From Mytilisepta virgata (lineage: Eukaryota; Mollusca; Bivalvia; Mytilida; Mytilidae): a stretch of 64,000 nt of DNA. The DNA lies in contig CM051519.1 of the NCBI GenBank assembly GCA_028015205.1, forward strand, positions 45,302,979 through 45,366,978. The letters run 5' to 3'. The translations under genes were made by a program, and so were the position numbers. The notes under the pieces were generated by a model. That model was not told where the DNA came from. It was given only the letters and a program-made list of their open reading frames with translations, and did no database searches. This document shows, in pieces, positions 35,151-44,100 of the stretch (position 1 is its first letter; each line of letters begins with the position of its first letter).

Positions 35151-35460
35151 AATTGTTATGTGCCTCCACCGATTGGTGACTTCCACCGGATTGACTTTGT
35201 TGCCAGGCGCCATATACGGAGCAGGAACAACTTACCCTTCCGCAGCACCTGTGGTTTTTATAGGAGTTCGCGTTTTTCATTGTTTTTTAGTTTTCAGTGT
35301 TTATTTGTTGTGCTTGTGGTTGTTCGTTTGTCTGTCCAATGTATTACGTTTTTTATTTGCTTCTTAGGTATATTTGTTCTCTTTATTGAGATTTTGGGTT
35401 GTGTCTTCATTTTTATGGAGTCGAACAGTACAGCGTTCATTGGTCGGTAGTGATGTAATC
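35151..35460 (+). mobile_element. 3' non-coding end of the Penelope-like element
   Basis: This segment continues the broken element and resembles 5180-5470. It shares a CTTACCCTTCCGCAGCACCTG block and the GT-rich tail with GTTTTTTAGTTTTCAG. The frames that span it are chance frames in T-rich sequence. Confidence 0.45.
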
Positions 35461-35790
35461 GGAGTGGGAGTGATTATTTTTAGCCGAAAGATGTCGCCCT
35501 GCGTGATTTACAGATTCTGGCTTTATTATTTTACGGTTTTGATCATCTTATTGAGAACCACTTATCTTGAATTTAACCAAACTTGGCAGAGGTGTTCTTT
35601 ACGAGCGTTGTTACCTTGGTGCTGTATGGTCAAGAAACATAGCCATCAGAACCTATTCTAATTTCTGATGGATTGAAATTTGAAGAACACAATTGAACCG
35701 AAACTTTGTTTACAAATATGTCTCTATAAAGGCCATCAACAAGTGTTACTATGATGCCAATTGAACAGGAATGGGCACGATTACTGTCAA

Positions 35791-35880
35791 AAGTAATCGA
35801 TTATTAATCAATTACTCAAATTTTTTTCCTGTAATCGATTATTAATCGATTACTGAAATATTATAATATAATCGATTGTA
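35791..35880. repeat. AATCGATT palindrome cluster
   Basis: GTAATCGATTATTAATC occurs twice (35792 and 35831 regions) in a run rich in ATCGATTA and its inverse. The two units are each nearly self-complementary, and a further ATCGATTG follows at about 35870. It is a short AT-rich palindromic microrepeat. Confidence 0.6.
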
Positions 35881-35989
35881 ATAAGTTACTTTATGAAAAA
35901 ACTAAAGAAGGTTGTTTAAAATAAGGTTGGTTTTTGGTCTTCCAAATATTTCGATTATAATGCTGCTGATAAGAGGTAACTCCTTGAAA

Positions 35990-36140
35990 TGTGGCGGGGT
36001 GTGTTCGACTCCCATCTTAATTGACAAGGATTGCCAATTTTCCTACCGAAGGTACTCCGACTTCCTCCACCAATAAAAACTGGCCGCCACGAAATAGCCA
36101 AATATGCTGAAAACGGCGTAAAACCCCAAACCAACCTGAT
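35990..36140 (+). mobile_element. tRNA-derived SINE, 5'-truncated
   Basis: This is a plus-strand copy of the SINE family at 19090 and 31262. It starts just before GTGTTCGACTCC, lacks the A-box head, and runs through GACAAGGATTGCCAATTTTC and GGCCGCCACGAAATAGCC to the 3' end GGCGTAAAACCCC. Confidence 0.65.
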
Positions 36141-36159
36141 GTTGGCTGGACTTAACACG

Positions 36160-36690
36160 GCAGATAAGAAGTCTTTTTTATTATTTTTATTTAAGATTTA
36201 TTTTATATAATGCATTTTATTACACCATACAAAAAAATCAGTTCTCGTAAACGGTTCAGAAATATTGGGATATATCTCTGTCAATGCAGCATGGAGACAA
36301 GCAAAAGTCGATCAAGTGTGACATTGTATGACTGCAAAAATCCAGTCACAAAATATACCCACTTCACGATTTTCAAGTATCCTCTCCATTAAGTATGCAT
36401 AAACTTTATAGGAACAATTTCCCTATTTCAGTCTCTGAAAAACAAATGATTTATTAATACAATGTAAGGCATTAGAGATATTATAGTTTCTTCGTGTGGG
36501 AGACTACTTGTTATTTGTGTGGATTTATTTTTTGTTTGTTTTGGATAATCGCCTTAATAACAGGTTATAAAACTGGTGTCTTCCCATATATACAACTTTT
36601 TAAAATTTGGTATTCCCACTTATCCAACTTCAAATTTCTTACATTTAACTTTCATTAGGTGTTAGTTTGACAGAAAGCCATACATTTAGT
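36160..36690. other. AT-rich non-coding stretch
   Basis: Nothing recognised between the SINE and the GAGTTM array. Confidence 0.4.
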
Positions 36691-36860
36691 TGGGTTTGAC
36701 TAAACATAGAGTTCGAGTTAAAGTTAGAGTTCGAGTTGAAGTTCGAGTGAGAGTTCATGTTATAATTCGAGTTCGAGTGAACTCGAGATATTAATTTCTA
36801 ATGTCATTTATCGAGTCACATTTCGAGTTAGAGTTACGGTTCGAGTTAAAGTTCGAGTTA
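36691..36860 (+). repeat. GAGTTM hexamer array (copy 1)
   Basis: A run of GAGTTC/GAGTTA-type hexamers begins after GACTAAACAT and includes the spacer GAGATATTAATTTCTAATG and TCATTTATCGAGT. Closely related blocks are at 47125-47336 (same strand) and 49318-49513 (opposite strand). The regular period of 6 makes open frames but no recognisable protein. Confidence 0.8.
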
Positions 36861-37081
36861 GGGAGCAACCATTTGATTTTTAAAGGGGAGGGTGGAGGAG
36901 CACTTTAGGGGTGAAAAAAGCAGGTCCTGTGTCGATCAGGAAATTTTTGGTTTACATGAAAATAAAAATTTAGGTCGTAAAAAGAAATCCAGGACCAAAA
37001 TTCCGGCGAAACATATGGGTAGGATCAAAAATTTGATCCTATAGACCTTCCCACAAAAAAAAAAACCAAATGGTTGCTCCC
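36861..37081. mobile_element. MITE with GGGAGCAACCATTTG inverted ends
   Basis: The left end GGGAGCAACCATTTG (36861-36875) is the inverse of the right end CAAATGGTTGCTCCC (37067-37081). TTAA follows on the right and TTA precedes on the left, suggesting a TTAA-type insertion. A 278-bp relative lies at 47337-47614, abutting the same array sequence. Confidence 0.7.
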
Positions 37082-37276
37082 TTAAGGGAGCCTGGTGGCT
37101 CTCGGGCTGATATCTTTACCTAGGGCTGATAATAGGTGTGATATAAAAATGCCATGTTATAATCTATATTTATCATACAACTGGCCTAATTAGTTGTCAA
37201 ATGACAAAAAAAGTAAATAGATAAATAAAATTCTGGTTGTATATTATTTATACTTATAAAGAAATACAAAAAAATC

Positions 37277-37305
37277 CCATAGGTACATGTTACATGTACC
37301 TATGG
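37277..37305. repeat. 14-bp perfect palindrome
   Basis: CCATAGGTACATGT, one T, then the exact inverse. Short and isolated; no function can be assigned. Confidence 0.7.
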
Positions 37306-37309
37306 ATTG

Positions 37310-38005
37310 CAAGGTAAATGCCCCCAAACTATAGACCTAATGAGTTGTTTTTCGCGTGTAAATCTGTATATATTTGATAATCAAAATAAATAAATTTGAT
37401 AATCAAAATAAATACAACAAACAAAAATTATCTGAAGATATAATTTGTTTTTGTACTCGTTAGGAAACAGTTGAAAAGCTCGACAGAGGTTCTTTTCTTT
37501 CTACTTATTTATTTATAAATAATATATATCCCGACATGTACAAGCGTCTGGATTGGGAGGGTGTCTAAAATTCTGTATTCGATTAATTTTGACAAAAATT
37601 CATGCGCAAAGACAAACTCTGTTTAGGTATAAGGTTCAAGTGACATGTTTGTCTTTTTAAAACAAATATTAAATAACAGATTAAGAGCTTTTTACATTAT
37701 TCTATACGTTATGATTTTCTGTAACAAGTATTTTTTTATCTTTTTTTTTAAATTATTTTTTTATACTGTAAAACATCATTATTCTCTATTCATAAATTTA
37801 AAAAATCAAGGTCATGTTATCTATCCTTGAAACCCCATCCTAATCTTACATTGCCTATATCAAAAGCTTATTCCACGAATGCAACTCGGACGCACACCCA
37901 GTCATGACCTATGCCTCAACCAATTTTCGGGCAAAAAATAACAACAAAATATCAAGATAAATAAACTACTGTGCGTATCACTGTGTGTTTGTTTATTCCA
38001 CAATG
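37310..38005. other. AT-rich non-coding stretch
   Basis: A 22-bp unit TTTGATAATCAAAATAAATA occurs twice in tandem near 37374-37412. Otherwise nothing was recognised. Confidence 0.4.
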
Positions 38006-38007
38006 GC

Positions 38008-38335
38008 TAGAGGTATAGGAGAGGGTTGAGATCTCACAAAACATGTTTAACCCCGCCATATTTTTGCGCCTGTCCCAAGTCAGGAAGTCTAGCAGCTGTT
38101 AATCTTGTGTGTTTTTTTTAATTTTGGTTCATTTGTATGTTTCGGAGTTTAGTGTGGCGTCCATTTCGCTGAACTAGTGTGCATTATTGTTAAGGGACCA
38201 GCTGAAGCCCGCCTCCGGGTGCGGGATTTTCTCGCTACGTTAAAGTCCAATTGGTCGCCTCGGGCTGTTTTCTGCTCTTTCGTCAGGTTGTTGTCTCTTT
38301 GACACATTCAGGGTTCGTTTCCATTCTCTATTCTA
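38008..38335 (+). repeat. Dispersed repeat with GGCTAGAGGT head and CTCTATTCTA tail
   Basis: The head (38008-38096) resembles 47893-47984: GGCTAGAGGTATAGG, CTCACAAAACATGTTTAACCC and GTCCCAAGTCAGGAA. The tail matches 26940-26999. The middle contains GGACCAGCTGAAGCCCGCC. It is probably the 3' region of a dispersed element; no coding part is present. Confidence 0.55.
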
Positions 38336-38339
38336 GTAA

Positions 38340-39960
38340 ATAAAAGATAATTCTTTGAAATTTTTGTACATAACCAACAAGAATAAAAGGAAAATAAGAG
38401 ACTATGTTCAAATTTAAAAATATATATAAAAGATCAAATAGCACTATCCCCCAAAAATCGCTTTTTTTTTCTAACACTCACTAGCTACAGATGAATTGTA
38501 ATATTTCTGCAAAATAATTTTCCTTCCTAACAATATCCTCCATACACATTAATGTTATGTTCTGGGATATATTTTCCCACAATTTTTAGTGTCTGATGAA
38601 GGCCTCCCGAATTCCACATTTTCATAAAAAATTAAAATAACTTTTTGCCTCTTATGTTTAATACAAGACACCTTTCGCCAGAAAAGATAACTCATGTATA
38701 TGGGAGACAACTCAAATTTTGCAAGTAGGGAATACAAACCCTGCTCCATAAGCCTTACTTCGGAATATGTACAACCATTTCTAACGGGAAATGATTATTA
38801 AGAAATTCTGTAACTTAAAACTAGTAGAAATACAGTTGAATTTGTTTAAATGAATTGAATAACTTCTATTCTATTATTTTTCCTTTATCCTAGTTATTTA
38901 AAAAAAAACAAATCCGTTATAGAATATCCTTTATTAAGTAGTACGATTAAAACAGCCCTAATACTACCAAAACGGCATGTGTCATACTGGTGACGTCGCC
39001 CTGGTCATATTCACATTTGATGTATGTAATACAGCATTCAGAACAAGTCTGTATTGAAAAAGTTGGATTATTTAATAAAACTGTTATGAACTGGCTGTTT
39101 CTTTATTGGCACTGGTATAGATTCTCGGTTAGCTGTATTGGCCCTCGACCCTACGGATCTCGAGGCCAATAGAGCAAACCTTGAAATGCCAAGAAAGTCT
39201 TGGAATGCATTAGAATATTTTTTTGTCGCTACCATGGCATGCCAAGCTTCAGGAGGCGTAGGTGGCATGACTCCTGTCTGATTTACTGTGTTCTCAGGAC
39301 AAGGTGCAATTTCCGGCCATGCAGATTCTCAATGAATTTAAGTTAAAGTGGTTTTAAAAACTTATTTTCATAAAAAACGTTCAGTTAATTCTGAATCTAT
39401 TATATAGTGAACGTCACAATAGGACGCCGATTAAGCGGCAAAGCGCTTGACTACATTCGCGTAACAACGACACTAGTTACAGATTGTGGCAACTCTGTTT
39501 GCAACAGAAGTAGCAATTGTACGAATTATTCAAAATGTATTACACATCAGAATCCGTTGTTATTCCAGATTTGAGCCTGATAAAAAGAGAATTTCAAATG
39601 TACGTATTCTTTTTGCATAGCTATATATCAATCTTTTATTGGAGAAAGTCATTTTCTCATTCGTTCCGGATTTTTGTAGTGCGGAATAATTAACACGCAT
39701 GTAGAGATTATTTTGATATTCTGGTTACTTCATCAAAAACAAATACCGAATATTCTAACAGAAAAATCCCGCTATTGGTTTGGCGATGTACAGCCGACCT
39801 AGAGACGGAATGGCGGTTCCAATTAGTGATGAAAGGAAATCCTTTCTGCTGCCAGTATTATTATTTTGAAGTAATGGACTTCTGTTTGCAAAATTAAACA
39901 GTTGTGTTTCCAACTACATTGTATATTAACCCCTCATTTATCACACACTCGAAACATTAT
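38340..39960. other. Intergenic region, nothing recognised
   Basis: Frames here are short, without domains or splice context. Base composition around 39100-39300 is slightly richer in GC, but no homology was recognised. Confidence 0.4.
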
Positions 39961-39965
39961 ACAAT

Positions 39966-40052
39966 TACGGCCCTCATTTGAGGTAGACATTCAGATTTGG
40001 CAACCTCTCTCGGGTTGCCAAATCTGAATGTCTACCTCAAATGAGGGCCGTA
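39966..40052. repeat. Perfect 40-bp inverted repeat with 7-bp loop
   Basis: Arms 39966-40005 and 40013-40052 are exact inverses over 40 bases, separated by TCTCTCG. The outer ends read TACGGCCCTCATTTGAGG and its inverse. This is an unusually long perfect palindrome for an otherwise decayed region. Confidence 0.97.
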
Positions 40053-41112
40053 TTTGTTTCATTATTTTTTACACAGGAGCAAGACATAATTTTACTCTCA
40101 CGACTTTTAATGATCTGCATTAAATTTATGTAATGATACAATACTAATCTCCCCTGTGGCCTTCGATACAACAAATTAACTCAGTATTAAAAAATAGGGT
40201 TGTTTCCCGCGATTACGCAGTTGTCTCCCTTGCGGAGAAAAATTGGGATGTTTGGAGGTGATGTTCATTTTTGTAAAAACATTCAATTTATTTTGGAATG
40301 GCATGACAGTTTTCATCCAATGAGAGTATTTTAAAATATTTTAAAAATGATAATAATTTTTCTTTCACTCTGATTTGAATAACTGGTTGAAAACATTTAC
40401 ATAAAACAGAAAATAGTCACTGCGAAGAGGAAAGAACTCCATTTTGTAAGTTACTATACATAAAGAACAGATTTCATACATACATATATTACTGAGGTGT
40501 ATTCGACTCCGATTTTGATTAGCAATGGTTACTACTGTATGTAATCTCCAGTCTACGGAATATATTTTTCAAAATTTCAGTGAATAATTTTTCGGTTTAA
40601 TGATGAAACTATCTAAGCCGTAACTTAAACAATTGAACGTACCTTATTTTGTTCAAGCATGTCTTCCGGAGACAAAAACATGTTGTCTATGGAATCTTCG
40701 ATATAAATGGGAGGTAACCTTTTTAATGGGATTTTAATACATTAAGAATATTATTCCTAAGTTGCATCAAATATGCAAAAGTTCATGAAAAAATATTCAA
40801 AAATAATAATTTTGCAAATTTTAGTATAGGTCTGAGTTAGAGTTAGAGCAAAAATTGTTTTGGTTTAGACGGGCTCAAATTTGAGTTCTGAAAAAGTGTC
40901 ATATTTGTTTAAATTCGCATCTCATGATAGCTAGTTGTGATGCGCTTATTTATAATTTCATTTTGCTTGTTTTAGTTTTTCTTTTTCTTTTTCTTTTTTC
41001 TTCTTTCGGTTTTGAGTAATCAAAAAAATACAAGATGCAGAAAAGCAGTGAAAGACACGATAGTCCTATATGCTAAATCAGATCAGTTAATGATTCTAGA
41101 ATTCTTTTTCAG
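40053..41112. other. Region upstream of the SH3-like gene
   Basis: This should hold the promoter and any non-coding first exon of the 41123-46956 gene, because the exon carrying the ATG is preceded by a splice acceptor (TTCTTTTTCAG ending at 41112). I could not identify the upstream exon. A pyrimidine-rich stretch (40970-41008) precedes it. Confidence 0.4.
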
Positions 41113-41122
41113 AATCGACAAA

Positions 41123-44100
41123 ATGGAGTGGTACAGCCGACTACTCGTGGAACATTCAAGAAAACCCGGAGAGCTGGAAGGCAGTCCAATACCTTTATTT
41201 GTACTGAAAAAGATTTATGAAAAACAGAACAAACTCAGATCAGCTGGTGAGCAAGAGTTTCTTATATTCACATATATGTTAACAGCAAGATGATACAAAT
41301 TAAACATCGCGTTGAAAATTCTATTTGTATATATTAATAATTCGTATAACGAGTATAATTCGTTAGAATGGATTGATTATGGAGGAACGAGCTAAAAAGG
41401 AAAAGAAAGAAAAAAAACTTTTGTCCAATAGCTAGTAATGACAATTTGCATAATGATTTTCAATAATTTTCAATAATTTTCATTGTACGGGTTTTCGAAT
41501 AATAACAAATTACAGTATTTTTTTTTTTTCAATGAACCGATGTTTCTCCAGCCTCCATCTTCCGTTCAACTAAGCTATATGTAAACGCACAGTATTACAA
41601 AATAAGAGACACTATCACTGTGATTATAGTACATCTACAGTAAACATGGTTGTTCATGTTTCAGGTTTTCCAGACATTATGGATATAGGGTATTGTTTAG
41701 GCAATGTGGCTGCTGCTCTGCACCTGAATACCAACATAGAAAATGTAACCTTGAACAGACCTAAAATCTATAAAAACTACACGTAAGTATAAATTTATCT
41801 TGCCTAAAACACTCTTGTTAATTAATCAAAATTCATCACTTCAGGTTAAGTAGTACCACGTGACGGATATAATGTTCAGAATTTATTTCTTCATACAGTG
41901 AACTCTGATGACCAATTTTTCAATATTTTTTATTTGTATCTTCAATGCTTCTACCCCCTCTGCATAAATCTACAGATAACCTCCATAACTTATATGAGGA
42001 AACTATCGGCATTTTTTGCGAATATTGAAAAAAACAGTTCTAAAATTAAATTCAAAGTCCGTATTTTACAAGTTATTCCTCTCGGACATGCTGTACTCGG
42101 GTTAAACTGAAATTTTCCAAGCCGGAAGAATTTATACTTAGATAGTATTCAGTGTTGTGTGAAATTAAGTAAACTTCATTCAATTTCCATAACCAGGAAA
42201 TTATTTAAAATATTTAGACATTATCATTCAAATAGTAAAAATAGTATATAAATAAATGAAAAATATAATAAAAAAAAGATTTTTGTAATGCATGTATATT
42301 GCGGTCAGTGAAACGCCCGCTTAGTATCAAAACATAAACACAACAATATTCTTAACCGCCGAGTAACAATTGTTGAGCAACCTCTTTCTAACATCACGGA
42401 CGTTACAATAAGAAATGATATTATACTTTATGCAAAACTCTTGATTTCTCTTTGCTTGACAGAGATGTGGTATTTCAATCCGCCTTAAACTAAACCCCAC
42501 CCTTCTTAACGACGGGTGGTATTCCAATCTTAGCGATAGGAATACCACATGGGAGAATACCACCGTCTTGCAGGGATACCAATCTGCATACCAGAAATGA
42601 GATTTACCATCTCCGTATGCAGAGATAAATTGCATTCAGTAAAATAAAACACATACTGCCTGCAGTTGAGGGTGATATGCCAGAATACCACACTCAAAAC
42701 AAAATATCACCCTTGACTACGTCTCGGGCGATATTTTGCCTTCGTGTGGTAATCTGGCATACCACCCTCAAATGAAGGCTGTATGAGTATAACATAGTAC
42801 AGATCTTGTTCGTCATCTATGACAATATTTTTACTGTTTCTGTTTTGATTTGTTTACAGATTTGAAGGAACATTTCTCTGGTGTCAAAGTACAACAAGAA
42901 CTAACCTATTGGACAACATCAGAGAACACATGGCAATTATGGCAGAACTAGACAGAACACAAAGGGTAAATAAGAACCACTGGCATTGTTAGAAATAACT
43001 TTTCTGTTTATTATTTCAAGCTAAAAAAGTAAAACTGATGGTTTTCGAAATTGTCGGTTTTTAAAAGCTTTACTTGTTCTTTATGTGTTATTTTTTATAT
43101 CCTACTCTACCATATTTGGTTTAAAAGGATATTTACAAGAACCACATTTCAATAATCATGAGAATTTACCTAAATTCAGATCTAGCGATCATTGTCTAAT
43201 AATGAAAATGGGTCACTTAAAAACATTCCTAGAACAAAGACTTTGTCCCTGTTATAACTTGGTGGAAGATGAGACTCATTTTCTACTGAATTATCAGACT
43301 AATGACAAATTGCGAGCCAACTTATTTACTAAATTCATGAAATTCAAGTTATATTTGTATTTTTTATCATAATTGTGCATCAGTCGAAAAAATAAATTAA
43401 TTTTAAATCCGAAACCTGAACTTTTATCGCTTGTTAGTATCTTCATAAAGCAATCATTGAGTTGAGATAGAAAGGTTCATCCTGGTTAAAATTATACTCT
43501 TAAATTGTTTTTATTTGTATTTGTACAACTGTACATTATGTATTTATATTTTGCTTCAACGTTATGGGTGTAAATACTAATGAGTTAATATTAAAATTTG
43601 TTTTATAACAGAACTATGGATATCATCACCAACAACTGAATGAATATGAGCACAAGCTTCATGAGATTATGAAAGAAAGTTCTGACGACGATTCCAGCAT
43701 AAAAACAAAAATGCTAAAATATTTTGTGTCAAAAAGAGTGGACAAGCTTGCAAAGATAGACAGAAAAGAACACCATAAGTTGGCAGAACTGATAGCTGGT
43801 GCTGCTGATTTCAGCAGTAATATTCAGAAAGTAAATATGCATGATTTTATCATTTAGTATTATTAATGTTCAATAGATTTTCATCAATGGGGTATGAGTT
43901 TAAACACAGCGTGTGACGTTTTGTATTCCACTCCAAGGATTGCCAGTTTTCCTTCAGGTGGTTGGTGTTTCTCATTTCAGTAAATTTCTCTAAAAGTGTT
44001 TGTAAAACATCCCAAAAAGGGTTGCTGGAGAGCTTTATAAGGAGGAGAGGAGACATCTAATTAATCACATGGTGTCAAAGTTAAATCAGAAATGGTATCA

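Noticed and set aside
35158..35661. Overlapping plus-strand frames rich in Phe/Leu/Val after the broken reverse transcriptase
   Set aside because: They fall in the T- and GT-rich 3' region of the Penelope-like element and in all frames at once; the apparent membrane segments reflect base composition.
36691..36860. Possible degenerate telomere-like repeat (TTAGAG versus TTAGGG)
   Set aside because: The unit is GAGTTC/GAGTTA with a conserved non-repeat spacer and dispersed copies in both orientations, which fits a transposable repeat better than an interstitial telomere.
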